Shown: piece after piece, positions 36,161 to 44,763 of the stretch
Numbering within the stretch: position 1 is the first letter of the stretch
Layout of the letters: each line of letters opens with the position of its first letter
NCBI RefSeq assembly: GCF_000741775.1
Contig: NZ_JGZR01000003.1
Span: forward strand, 310,001-374,000
Reading direction: 5' to 3'
DNA from: Bifidobacterium subtile
GTDB taxonomy: Bacteria > Actinomycetota > Actinomycetes > Actinomycetales > Bifidobacteriaceae
DNA length: 64,000 bases
Program-made: the position numbers and the translations under genes
The notes under the pieces: model-generated
The model's input: only the letters and a program-made list of their open reading frames with translations
Databases searched by the model: none
What the model was told of the DNA's origin: nothing

Positions 36161-37078
36161 ATGGCACAGACGGCACAGAAAGCGAGAATCACTCCGTTGG
36201 AGCACTTGGTTAAGGTTTTGCGATTGGGCGAACCCTCGCAGTATCGCGGCCATACCTATATCAACGGCGAAAGCCTGTACTTCCCTACCGGCCGGGTCTA
36301 TGGCGGACAGGTCATCGCGCAGTCGCTGATCGCCGCATCCAAGACGGTTGTCCCTACGCGTCTGCCGCATTCGATTCATGGATATTTCATCACTGCCGGC
36401 GACACCCGCCAGGATCTGCTCTTCGACGTGGAATCGCTGCGCGACGGACGCTCTTTCTCGGCACGCCGAGTGAATGTGACGCAATCCCAAGGCGCGATTC
36501 TCACCGCCATCGCCAGCTTCCAAGAGCAGGGGCAGTCGGGCGTGGAGTTCGCCGACCCCATGCCGCAGGACATTCCCGGCCCCGACGAGCTGACAAGCGC
36601 GAAGGAGCTGATGACGCCTTACGCCAAGCAGTCGCCATTCGCGAATTACTATGCTGAGAAGTCGCCATTCGACATTCGCCACATCACGCAGACCATTATG
36701 CTCAAGGCCGACGAGCATAGCGCCGAACATGACTCCGGCAAGCAGATGGTGTGGATGAAGGTCGATGGCACAGTCGACGTGCCGCAGGTTTTCCATCGCG
36801 CGATGCTGGCGTTGGGCTGCGATCAGGTGATGATGGAGCCGGTGCTGCGCCGCGCGGGCTTAAGCATTTCGACGCCGGGCATATCCTATGCATCCATCGA
36901 CCATTCGATGTGGTGGTATCGCGACATCGACATCAACAACTGGCACCTCTACGTGCAGGACACGCCCACCGCCGCACACGGTCGCGGCCTGGGCAATGCC
37001 AAGGTATACACGCAGGACGGCGAGCTGGTGGCCGTCATGTCGCAGGAGGCGATGATTCGCGTGCCCACGGAGGCGTAA
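36161..37078 (+). CDS. tesB: Acyl-CoA thioesterase II
   Basis: Hydrolyses acyl-CoA to free acid and CoA. Double hot-dog fold: the first half carries GGQVIAQSLIAASKTVVPTR and SIHGYFITAGDTRQDLLFDV with SFSARRVNVTQSQG; the second half has ISYASIDHSMWWYRDIDIN and HGRGLGNAKVYTQDGELVA. The SIDHSMWW segment holds the catalytic Asp region of TesB enzymes. About 305 residues. ATG 36161 is preferred since AGAGGA is 6 bases upstream; ATG 36128 has no spacing for a Shine-Dalgarno. Bifidobacteria are not known for beta-oxidation, so CoA salvage or detoxification is the more likely role; this is inference. Confidence 0.9.
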   Translation: MAQTAQKARITPLEHLVKVLRLGEPSQYRGHTYINGESLYFPTGRVYGGQVIAQSLIAASKTVVPTRLPHSIHGYFITAGDTRQDLLFDVESLRDGRSFSARRVNVTQSQGAILTAIASFQEQGQSGVEFADPMPQDIPGPDELTSAKELMTPYAKQSPFANYYAEKSPFDIRHITQTIMLKADEHSAEHDSGKQMVWMKVDGTVDVPQVFHRAMLALGCDQVMMEPVLRRAGLSISTPGISYASIDHSMWWYRDIDINNWHLYVQDTPTAAHGRGLGNAKVYTQDGELVAVMSQEAMIRVPTEA

Positions 37079-37297
37079 ATACAAGCAAACAGCACACAGC
37101 ACAGTTGAGCCATGAAGAGCAAAACCGGCTGAACCGTGAAGCGAAAATCCTGCGGGCTTTTCGTAGGCGAGGCGAGCGGCCGCTAAAGCCGCGAAGGTCG
37201 GCGCCCACGGCACGGTCGTCCTGCAGGTGAGGCGTGGTCCCGCCAAGGGGCTGAAGGCAACAACGGAGTTCACGCTCTCACCCTGCAAGTCACGCTA

Positions 37298-37530
37298 CCG
37301 TCACAACTCCCGCAGCAACCTGACCCCTATGTGGGTTTTGCATCGTTTGAGCGCAGTTATACGTCACAACTCCCGCACTAACTCAACTCTCCTGCGGGGA
37401 ATGCGATGTTTCCCTGCGTTCAAACGTCACAATTCCCGCCCCAACCCCATTATCATGCAGGGAATGTGATGCATGGCTGGCTGGAAAGCGTAACTCTCGC
37501 ATAGCATTCGTTATGGTGTGGGAATTGCGC
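37298..37530. repeat. Tandem array of 63-bp hairpin units with the core ACGTCACAAYTCCCGC
   Basis: Cores at 37298, 37361 and 37424 are exactly 63 bp apart and differ at only a few bases. A fourth copy starting at 37487 has a 3-base deletion, and a weak copy, GCGTGGTCCCGCC, lies at 37232. Each unit has an imperfect inverted partner 32-40 nt downstream (GCGGGGAATGCGATG, GCAGGGAATGTGATG, GTGGGAATTGCGC). It lies between convergent tesB and the DUF3180 gene (37079-37643). The 220 bases before the array show no supported gene. Confidence 0.75.
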
Positions 37531-37643
37531 ATCAGCCAAGGCTCTCACCGTTTGCCGGTGCAATTCCCACGCCAGCCACGCTCTTCCCGTACAAAAAACA
37601 ACGCGATCGACTTCCAAACCGTTACATTTCGTACAGTAGCCGA

Positions 37644-38183
37644 CTACTGCTCGACCGAACGATTAGCAGTCGGCTGCGCGAATCCGCGCCGACGGCCTGC
37701 CCCAGTCAGCTTGGGATGCTCGGGGCCCTCACTCGGCGGCAGCTGGCAGAGATGCTCGCCAATGATGCCGACCACCATGTCCGCCAGACTCACCGCGCCA
37801 GTGACCGCGCATTCGAGTATCGCCTCGGAGAAGAATGAAGCCTGGGCATGCGGCAGACTGGCCAGTATTTGGCCGCCGTACCACCCGGCAAGCGCCGCGC
37901 CCGCCAATCCCAGCGCCTTGGCCAACACGAGCGTGTACACGGCTTTCATCGGATCGAATACGCTGGAGCGTTTCGCCGGGTCGGTCGTGGCATATTTATG
38001 CACCTGCCACGCCAGTATCATCACTGCGACGCCGAGCATCGCCAGCAGCACGGCGACGAACCACGGTGCGCCGATCAGCGACAAGTCCATGCGCTCGCCG
38101 TATTTGGCGATGCCCGCGCCTGCGGCCAAGCCGAGCAGCAGGGCCAAAAGGTAATACCACCATGGTGTCCGGCGTGCTTTCAT
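37644..38183 (-). CDS. DUF3180 membrane protein
   Basis: 179 residues with four predicted membrane helices: WWYYLLALLLGLAAGAGIA, APWFVAVLLAMLGVAVMILAW, VYTLVLAKALGLAGAALAGW and a weaker one near ECAVTGAVSLADMVVGIIG. It matches the actinobacterial DUF3180 family, usually encoded right after folK, as here. The function is unknown. Its ATG overlaps the stop of the folB/folK-like gene by four bases (ATGA). The last 35 residues are polar and may be cytoplasmic. Confidence 0.82.
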   Translation of the reverse strand: MKARRTPWWYYLLALLLGLAAGAGIAKYGERMDLSLIGAPWFVAVLLAMLGVAVMILAWQVHKYATTDPAKRSSVFDPMKAVYTLVLAKALGLAGAALAGWYGGQILASLPHAQASFFSEAILECAVTGAVSLADMVVGIIGEHLCQLPPSEGPEHPKLTGAGRRRGFAQPTANRSVEQ

Positions 38184-39187
38184 TGCGTCTCCCCGATAAT
38201 CCAGTTGTCGGACAACATCCCTACCTGCATGGCGTCAGGCGCTAGGGCCAGCAGAAATGACACGGGTTTTCCGCCAAGGTTCGCTTCGGGGTCCATATCC
38301 AGCCACGGCGCAAGCACGGCTGCGCGGCTGCGCGCCTCAGGCCAGGGTACCGTGCAGTCCGCGTCGTCGAACCGCACCCCTTCCATATCAACGATATCAA
38401 GCTCGATAGCGCCCTCATGCGCACGGCGCAGCGCTTGCAGCGTGGCGGCAAGCGGCTTCGGAGAAAGGGTCGTGGTCAGCTGCAGCACAGCGGACATGGC
38501 GTCCGGGCCGTCGAGATTGCTGACATGGTACAACGGCGAAATGCCTTCGATCTGCGTGCCGGGAACGGCATCAAGCAAGACCACAGTCGAGCGAAACAGA
38601 CGCTCGGCGTCACGACTCCTGCTGAGCATGGCGATGACAGTACGCCGGGCAGTAGGCATGCCGGTCCCGGGAGCAGTCGCAGCATCGCCTGATTCGCCGA
38701 ATGGAGCTGAAGCCGCATCGGCAGGAGCCTCGGCACAAACGTCATCGCCCAAAGTGTCGGCATCGCGTGTTCTCACGCTCGCAGAGGTCGATACGGCAGT
38801 GATGGGGACGTCGGCAAACGTGATTGCCGAAGCATTGTCCGCAAAGGGGACGCTCGCATCGTTGCGAGAAGCCGCAGCAGCCGGCGCATCCGCACGAGAC
38901 GAAGCGTTCGAATCCGGCCGCATCAGGCGTTCGGAGGCCCCATGCAACACGACATCCGCGTGGACATGCCCGCGCAGCCAGTCGAGCCGCTCCTTGCCGA
39001 GTCCATCAAACGTAAGCCGAACTTCGGCGCGAACGTCTGTCCTCAGAGCATCTCCGGGATGAGCGCCATCATGTCGAACGGCCTCTGCATCATCCTGAAC
39101 GGCACGAACGCCACGAACGCCATGAACGCCGAGGGGCGTGCCGTTGTCCGACATGCCCCTCATATGTTGTGCTGAGTCGAACGACAC
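38180..39187 (-). CDS. Degenerate FolB-FolK-like protein
   Basis: The position between ftsH and DUF3180 is that of actinobacterial folate genes. Residues about 175-330 follow the HPPK (FolK) order: RTVIAMLSRSRDAERLFRST, GISPLYHVSNLDG, LQLTTTLSPKPLAATLQAL, IELDIVDMEG, then VLAPWLDMDP. Key parts are missing: the LGSNLGDR loop reads MLSRSRDAE, the substrate FLNAV motif reads MSAVL, and the LDLDxL metal pair reads LDIVDM. The N-terminal 100 residues may hold a FolB trace (RLTFDGL, HADVVLHGA), joined by an Ala/Asp-rich linker. Probably inactive, or changed in function. GTG 39187 follows GGGGGAG by 7 bases and starts 4 bases after ftsH. Confidence 0.65.
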   Translation of the reverse strand: MSFDSAQHMRGMSDNGTPLGVHGVRGVRAVQDDAEAVRHDGAHPGDALRTDVRAEVRLTFDGLGKERLDWLRGHVHADVVLHGASERLMRPDSNASSRADAPAAAASRNDASVPFADNASAITFADVPITAVSTSASVRTRDADTLGDDVCAEAPADAASAPFGESGDAATAPGTGMPTARRTVIAMLSRSRDAERLFRSTVVLLDAVPGTQIEGISPLYHVSNLDGPDAMSAVLQLTTTLSPKPLAATLQALRRAHEGAIELDIVDMEGVRFDDADCTVPWPEARSRAAVLAPWLDMDPEANLGGKPVSFLLALAPDAMQVGMLSDNWIIGETQ

Positions 39188-39191
39188 GACT

Positions 39192-41270
39192 CTACTCCCC
39201 CGGCTTCATGCCGACCGAACGCTTAAGCGATTCGGGAATCGGAACCGGCGGGAGATCCGAATCCGGCCGATTGCTGTCCGAAAGCCACTGCTGGCGTTCC
39301 GGCGCCTTCTTCAGCGCCGAGAAGATCTGCGCGAGCTCCTTGGCATCCAGCGTCTCCTTGACGAGCAGCTGACGCACCAGCTCGTCAAGCACCTCGCGGT
39401 TCTCGTTGATGATGTTCCACGCCTCGGTGTGCGCGGTCTCGACAAGGCTCAGCACCTCGTCATCAATGACCTGCGCGGTCTGGTTGGAGTATTTGCGCGG
39501 CTGCAGACCGTCGAAGCCCGCAGCGGAATCGTCCTGGTCCTCCCATTTGATGGCGCCCAGCTTCGTGGAGAAGCCGAATTCGACGACCATCCTGCGCGCG
39601 ATCTGCGTGGCCTTCTCGATGTCATTGGACGCGCCGGTGGTCGGATCGTGGAAGACGACCTCCTCGGCCGTGCGCCCGCCCATCGCATACGCCATTTGAT
39701 CGAGCAGCTCATTGCGCGACTGCGAGTAACGGTCTTCGGTCGGCATCACGGCCGTGTAGCCCAGCGCGCGTCCGCGCGGCAGAATCGTCACCTTGGTGAC
39801 CGGGTCGGTGTGGTGCAGCGCCGCCGCGACCAAGGCATGACCGCCCTCGTGGTAGGCGGTGTTGCGCAGCTCGTTGAGCGCCATGCCTTTCGACTGACGC
39901 TTGGGGCCGGCCTGCACGCGGTCGATGGCCTCGTCGATGGCGCGGTCGTCGATGAGCTGCGCGCCGGCGCGGGCGCACAGCAGCGCGGCCTCGTTGAGCA
40001 CGTTGGCCAGATCCGCGCCCGTGAAGCCCGGAGTGCGCACGGCGATAGCGTGCAAATCGACGCCCGGCACGAAGGGCTTACCCTTGGCATGGACCTTGAG
40101 GATCGCCTCGCGGCCTTCCAGATCAGGCGCCTCCACGCCCACCTGACGGTCGAAACGGCCGGGGCGCAGCAGTGCGGGATCGAGTACATCGGGGCGGTTG
40201 GTGGCCGCGATGATGATCAGATTGGTGTCGTTGTCGAAGCCGTCCATCTCGACGAGCAGCTGGTTCAGCGTCTGTTCGCGCTCGTCGTGCCCGCCGCTCA
40301 TGCCCGAACCGCGCTTGCGTCCGACGGCGTCGATCTCATCGATGAAGATGATGGCCGGAGCGTTCTTCTTGGCTTCTTCGAACAGGTCGCGCACGCGCGA
40401 AGCGCCAAGACCGACGAACATCTCGACGAAGTCCGAGCCTGCCATCGCGTAGAACGGCACGCCGGCCTCGCCGGCGATCGCGCGGGCGAGCAGCGTCTTG
40501 CCGGTTCCGGGAGGGCCGTAGAGCAGCACGCCGCGCGGGATGCGCGCGCCGAGCGCCTTGTACTTCGACGGATCCTTGAGGAAGTCCTTGATCTCCTGCA
40601 CCTCTTCGACGGCCGATTGCTCGCCGGCCACGTCGGCGAACTTCGTCGTGGGAGTCTGGCCTTCGAGCAGCTTGCCGTTGTTGCGGCGGCCGCCCATGCC
40701 GAACATGCCGCCGGCCTCGCCGCCCGTCATCTGGCGCATCATGAACCACATCAGCCCCACGAGCAGGACTATCGGCAGCACCGACATGATCAGGCTCGAC
40801 CAGATGCTGGTCTCCTGTATGCTCACGGTCCAGCCCTTGGACGGCTCGGCCTGCTGCACCAGCTTGCCGATCGCGGCATCCTGGGAGGAGGTGTAGTAGA
40901 ACTGCACGTCCTTGCCGTAATTATGCGCCCGATTGCCGTTGGAGGCGTCAACGCTGAAATCCTTGTTCAGCGTGAGCTTGACCATCTGGCGATTGTCGAC
41001 GATTTCGGCGTAGGTGACGGTATTGCCGCGCAGCAGCTGTATGCCGTACTTCGAATCGATGGTCTGCGAACCCTGGCCCGCGACCATCTGGAACGCGGTC
41101 AGCGCAAGCAGCACGAGCACGGCGACCCACAGCCACGGGGACTGCCAGAAGGGGCGCTTGCCGCCTGGGCCGCTGCCATTGCGGAAGGGGTTGCCTAATG
41201 GATTGTTGCCGTCGTTGCGACGGTTGGGGTTGCCGGGCGGCGGCGTCTGCGGCGCCTGAGGGAAGCTCAT
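39192..41270 (-). CDS. ftsH: ATP-dependent zinc metalloprotease FtsH
   Basis: Membrane-anchored AAA protease that degrades misfolded membrane and regulatory proteins. N-terminal Pro/Asn-rich cytoplasmic tail, TM1 [20 protein letters not shown] (about 44-63), an external domain, TM2 [20 protein letters not shown] (about 159-178), AAA domain with [19 protein letters not shown] and the SRH, then the zinc site [14 protein letters not shown] (HEGGH; many homologues have HEAGH) and the third ligand Asp in the helical domain. 692 residues. ATG 41270 overlaps the hpt stop by four bases (ATGA). Confidence 0.96.
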   Translation of the reverse strand: MSFPQAPQTPPPGNPNRRNDGNNPLGNPFRNGSGPGGKRPFWQSPWLWVAVLVLLALTAFQMVAGQGSQTIDSKYGIQLLRGNTVTYAEIVDNRQMVKLTLNKDFSVDASNGNRAHNYGKDVQFYYTSSQDAAIGKLVQQAEPSKGWTVSIQETSIWSSLIMSVLPIVLLVGLMWFMMRQMTGGEAGGMFGMGGRRNNGKLLEGQTPTTKFADVAGEQSAVEEVQEIKDFLKDPSKYKALGARIPRGVLLYGPPGTGKTLLARAIAGEAGVPFYAMAGSDFVEMFVGLGASRVRDLFEEAKKNAPAIIFIDEIDAVGRKRGSGMSGGHDEREQTLNQLLVEMDGFDNDTNLIIIAATNRPDVLDPALLRPGRFDRQVGVEAPDLEGREAILKVHAKGKPFVPGVDLHAIAVRTPGFTGADLANVLNEAALLCARAGAQLIDDRAIDEAIDRVQAGPKRQSKGMALNELRNTAYHEGGHALVAAALHHTDPVTKVTILPRGRALGYTAVMPTEDRYSQSRNELLDQMAYAMGGRTAEEVVFHDPTTGASNDIEKATQIARRMVVEFGFSTKLGAIKWEDQDDSAAGFDGLQPRKYSNQTAQVIDDEVLSLVETAHTEAWNIINENREVLDELVRQLLVKETLDAKELAQIFSALKKAPERQQWLSDSNRPDSDLPPVPIPESLKRSVGMKPGE

Positions 41271-41839
41271 GCCTGTTCTCCTTGGTATACTTCCACCTTG
41301 AGCACTGCGATCGAATCAAGGTTGCGGAAGCGCTCATCGTAATCCAGTCCGAATCCGACCACGAATTCGTCTGGGATCTCGTATCCCCTGTATTTCACGT
41401 CAACGTGGACCTCATGTCGAGAGGGCTTCTCAAGCAGCGCAAATATCTCCACGGAAGCCGCACCTCGTTTGTTGAGTTCATCGACGAGCCATGCCAGGGT
41501 ATGACCGGAATCTACGATATCTTCAACGATGATAATGTGCCGGCCGCGAACATCGCGCGACAGATCCTGCCGAATGGTGATCGTGCCTTGGCTGACGGTG
41601 CCTGAGCCGTAGCTCGACAGGCTCATGAAATCAAGCTCTGCTGGAATGCTCAGCGCCTGGGAGAAAGCCGCCATTGTGTTGATGGCGCCTTTGAGCACAG
41701 CGATAAGCAGCGGATTCTTGCCGCGGTAATCCCGGCTCACCTGCTGAGCAGTCTCCGTGATTTTGGATTCGATTTGGGCTTTGCTGACCAGCTCGTGGTC
41801 GATTTCATCTGAGACATCAGCGATTTGCATGAGCACCAT
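41267..41839 (-). CDS. hpt: Hypoxanthine phosphoribosyltransferase
   Basis: Converts hypoxanthine or guanine and PRPP to IMP or GMP in purine salvage. The PRPP loop is IIIVEDIVDSGHTLAWL, the core strand LLIAVLKGAINTMAAF, and the flexible-loop segment MSLSSYGSGTVSQG. About 190 residues from ATG 41839; ATG 41830 is also possible. The 5' end overlaps the tilS 3' end by about 20 bases and the 3' end overlaps ftsH by four, so translation of the block is tightly coupled. tilS-hpt-ftsH is a conserved order in many Gram-positives. Confidence 0.95.
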   Translation of the reverse strand: MVLMQIADVSDEIDHELVSKAQIESKITETAQQVSRDYRGKNPLLIAVLKGAINTMAAFSQALSIPAELDFMSLSSYGSGTVSQGTITIRQDLSRDVRGRHIIIVEDIVDSGHTLAWLVDELNKRGAASVEIFALLEKPSRHEVHVDVKYRGYEIPDEFVVGFGLDYDERFRNLDSIAVLKVEVYQGEQA

Positions 41840-43004
41840 CTTGGCACAGGCGAATGACGTGTTTCTTGCGAATCGCTGTGTATCCGCTGGGAAGCGAGAC
41901 AGGACCCTGTCCATGCCAATCGGAGATCAAGCGATCGATGGCTTCGACATGGCGCGAAGAGGCCGCGATACCCAATGCGGACAGTCCGTGCGCGATGACG
42001 CGCCGTCGTATCGCCGCATGCTCGCCGCGCAGCACGTCAACCGACCATGCCAGCGCAGGCGTCGAATCGGCAGGATCGGGGGCAGAGTTGCGGGAGGCGC
42101 CTGATGCCGGCTCGAGCACGGCTGCAGCGGCTGCAGCGGCACCAGCCTGTGCGCATGCGGGTCCGGAAAGCACCGCGGACGCTGCGACGTGATCCGCCTG
42201 CATATCCAGATATTCCTTGTCGAGAGCCGCCGTCTGCGCCATGGCTGCCAAATGCGACACTATGTCGCTGCCGGAGAAGCGCCGCAGATACGGAATCAGA
42301 CTATGCCGGACGCGCGAGCGCAGAGGAAAATCAGCCGGCAGCTCCTCGTCGGCGTCAAAACCGTCGCCATTGCTCGGGTCATCCCACCACGACAGCCCCA
42401 AATCCTGGCAGATGCCCGTGGTCTGCTCGCGCGTCAGTGACAACAGCGGCCTCGCGAAACGCACGGCGTCCAAGATGAACGACTGCGGCATGCCCGCCAG
42501 CGCATCCAGCCCGCCCGAGCGCAGCAGATCGATCACGATGGTTTCGGCCTGGTCGTTTTTGGTATGCGCCAGCAGCACGGCCGAAGCCCCGCAGCGCTGT
42601 GCGACCGCAACGATGGCTTGGTACCGGGCCTGCCGGGCGGCGGCTTCGACGCCGCCGCCAGTCTCTTCGACATGCACGCTCCGTACGGCGACCGGGTCCA
42701 AGCCGAGCCGCCTGCAGCGTTGCGCGGCCTGCCGGGCGATGGCATCGGAGCCTTGCTGCAATCCGTGATCGACGATCACTGCTCCGCAACGCACTCCGAA
42801 GGATGCGCAGACTGTGCGGCTCAGCGCAGCCAAAGCCATCGAATCGCGTCCGCCGGAGCAGGCGACCAGCACCAAGGGGGCCGTGTTCTCCGGCTCATGT
42901 TCGCCATGCTGGGCGAACCGTGCGCCCTGCCGCATAATGCCGAGCCGCTCCAAAGTCTCGCGCACGCATCCGGTTCCCGCTCGCAATCGTGAGGTGTACG
43001 TCAT
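41817..43004 (-). CDS. tilS: tRNA(Ile)-lysidine synthase
   Basis: Modifies C34 of the CAU-anticodon tRNA(Ile) to lysidine, so that it reads AUA; an essential function. PP-loop VLVACSGGRDSMALAALS near residues 45-62, followed by VIVDHGLQQGSDAIA and LLAHTKNDQAETIVIDLLRSGG. The C-terminal half contains an Ala-rich low-complexity insert (QAGAAAAAAA). 395 residues, somewhat shorter than E. coli TilS and near actinobacterial lengths. The ATG at 43004 is 4 bases from the dacB stop. Confidence 0.94.
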   Translation of the reverse strand: MTYTSRLRAGTGCVRETLERLGIMRQGARFAQHGEHEPENTAPLVLVACSGGRDSMALAALSRTVCASFGVRCGAVIVDHGLQQGSDAIARQAAQRCRRLGLDPVAVRSVHVEETGGGVEAAARQARYQAIVAVAQRCGASAVLLAHTKNDQAETIVIDLLRSGGLDALAGMPQSFILDAVRFARPLLSLTREQTTGICQDLGLSWWDDPSNGDGFDADEELPADFPLRSRVRHSLIPYLRRFSGSDIVSHLAAMAQTAALDKEYLDMQADHVAASAVLSGPACAQAGAAAAAAAVLEPASGASRNSAPDPADSTPALAWSVDVLRGEHAAIRRRVIAHGLSALGIAASSRHVEAIDRLISDWHGQGPVSLPSGYTAIRKKHVIRLCQDGAHANR

Positions 43005-43008
43005 CAGA

Positions 43009-44514
43009 TCACAGCCCTGCCAGATCGCCTATGAAGGAATCCACGTCGGATTTCGCGGCAATGATATCGTCGGGATCATTGACGATGACGGCGAAGGCGA
43101 GCGTGCCGCCGCCGCTGCGCGAGACATTGCCCGCCATAGCGGTCACCGCGTCGAGGCTGCCGGTTTTGACGCGCAGCAGGCCGGCTGCGCCTGCGTTGTC
43201 CAGCCGATCGCTGGCAGTGCCCACCAATCCGGGGATGGAAAGCCCCTCCCCCGCGGCGGCCGCACCCGTTGCCGTAAGATTATGCGCCTGCACAGCGGCC
43301 AAGGTTCTGGCGGTAACGCGCGAGCCGGGGCTCAGACCGCAGGAATCGGCCATGGTCGACCCGGCCAGATCGATATGCAGGCGTTCGAGCTCCTCCCGAA
43401 CCGCCCGTACCGCGCCCTGCGGAGTATTCTCGCGTCCCGCCTTAAGCGCTACGAGCCGCCCGAATTCCTCAGCCAAAGTGTTGTCGGAGTGCCGCATCAT
43501 GAAGGCCATCACTTCGCTCAGCGTGGCGGAACTCACCGAAGCGAGCGGAGAGAGGCCCGCAGGCGTCGCCGCGGCGGCGACCGAACCGCGTACGGCGATG
43601 CCTTGCTGCTTGAGCAGCGTGGCGAAGAGTCCTGCCGCATCCGCAGCCGTCCGCTCGGACATCGGCGGGTAGCCCTCGAAGCTGTCAGGATCTGGCGCAA
43701 CGCCGTCCGGCCATGTTCTGCCGCCGTCCACGGCCATCGATGAGATCGGCGTGTAGTACACATTGTCAGGATTGTTCTGTGCGATGTCTTTCGGAGCGCG
43801 TGCCGCACCGAAAAGCGTGTCATCATACGCCAGTGCAACCGTGCCGATGCCGCGCTGGCGCAGCCCCTGCGCGGTTTTCTGGGCCAGTGTCGCCAGCCCG
43901 GCGCGGCCGTTGATATGCTTCGGGTCGCTCGCGCCCTTGCCCAGCAGCATGTCGCCGTTGCCCTTCAGCGTTACGGTGACTGCACCGGAGGAAGGCTGAT
44001 TGAGATAGGTTTCGGTGTTGAAGGTCGCTCCCATATCGAGCGATGAAGCAGCGGCGAGCGCGGTCAGGGTTTTCAGCGTCGAAGCCGGTTCACGCGGTAT
44101 CCCGGCGTTGCGCTGCGCGACAACCGAGCCATGCTGGTCGGCGATCGCAATGGAATATTGCGTGCCGACCCCATCAGCCGCGGCGAAACGATCGAGCAGC
44201 GCGTTGGCTTTGCTGGCGTCGATCGGCGCATTCGGCTCGGCCTTCCCCGCAACGACGGCGCCTGCGGGAAGCGCGGCGAGCGGGGCGGCCTGGCTTTCGA
44301 GTTCCGCCGTGTCCGCAGTGAGCAGACCAGGAGCGACACCGGCGACATCGGCGACGATGTAGCCCGCCGCCAGCAGCACGGTGGCAAGCGAGGCCACCAC
44401 GACAGTGATGATGCGTCGACGCTGGCCTTTGGAGGTGAGCCCTGCGATTCCGGCGACAGGCCTCATATGCCCGGCATCATCCCCAGCATGCTCAATCGGC
44501 TGCTCCTGCCCCAC
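43009..44514 (-). CDS. dacB: D-alanyl-D-alanine carboxypeptidase/endopeptidase (PBP4 type)
   Basis: Trims or opens peptidoglycan cross-bridges outside the membrane. One membrane segment (ITVVVASLATVLLAAGYIVA, about 37-56) anchors it. Catalytic motifs: SxxK in PASTLKTLTALAAAS, SxN in MRHSDNTLAEEFGR, and KTG in LLRVKTGSLDAVTAMAG. A PBP4-like insert lies between SxxK and SxN. 501 residues. The start is GTG 44514 with GGGAGG 9 bases upstream. First gene of the dacB-tilS-hpt-ftsH-fol-DUF3180 block. Confidence 0.93.
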   Translation of the reverse strand: MGQEQPIEHAGDDAGHMRPVAGIAGLTSKGQRRRIITVVVASLATVLLAAGYIVADVAGVAPGLLTADTAELESQAAPLAALPAGAVVAGKAEPNAPIDASKANALLDRFAAADGVGTQYSIAIADQHGSVVAQRNAGIPREPASTLKTLTALAAASSLDMGATFNTETYLNQPSSGAVTVTLKGNGDMLLGKGASDPKHINGRAGLATLAQKTAQGLRQRGIGTVALAYDDTLFGAARAPKDIAQNNPDNVYYTPISSMAVDGGRTWPDGVAPDPDSFEGYPPMSERTAADAAGLFATLLKQQGIAVRGSVAAAATPAGLSPLASVSSATLSEVMAFMMRHSDNTLAEEFGRLVALKAGRENTPQGAVRAVREELERLHIDLAGSTMADSCGLSPGSRVTARTLAAVQAHNLTATGAAAAGEGLSIPGLVGTASDRLDNAGAAGLLRVKTGSLDAVTAMAGNVSRSGGGTLAFAVIVNDPDDIIAAKSDVDSFIGDLAGL

Positions 44515-44648
44515 TGGCGTCTGCCTCCCTCACGCTGTTTGTTGCTGGTTATTCGCGCTGTTCGCGCGATGTTCCCACGCGATTTTGCGGTTTTACATCA
44601 TGGTCATGTCATACGCCATGCCATCATATATGCTGTCCCGGCCCTAGC

Positions 44649-44693
44649 GCCCCTTTTGGGCCTCTTGGCACGAATCAGCGGCGCAAAAGGGGC
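44649..44693 (-). terminator. Hairpin between the ABC exporter operon and dacB
   Basis: GCCCCTTTTG (44649-44658) and CAAAAGGGGC (44684-44693) are perfect 10-bp arms around a 25-nt loop. It lies about 70 bases beyond the exporter stop and before dacB, both on the minus strand. Confidence 0.6.
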
Positions 44694-44763
44694 ATGGAAC
44701 CGCAAGACGCAGGGCAGTCGCATGCATAGGCCGCGTGATACTAGGCAGCGGACCCCAGGCAAC

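Noticed and set aside
37079..37297. Possible coding fragment (KVGAHGTVVLQVRRGPAKGL)
   Set aside because: It looks protein-like but has no recognisable family, no start with a ribosome site, and runs into the repeat array.
37298..37530. 63-bp periodic repeats as a CRISPR array
   Set aside because: Only about 16 bases are well conserved, the rest is a hairpin partner and linkers, copies are few and diverged, and no cas gene is in the window.
39138..41198. 686-codon open frame opposite ftsH
   Set aside because: An antisense shadow; the minus strand encodes the AAA and zinc motifs of FtsH.
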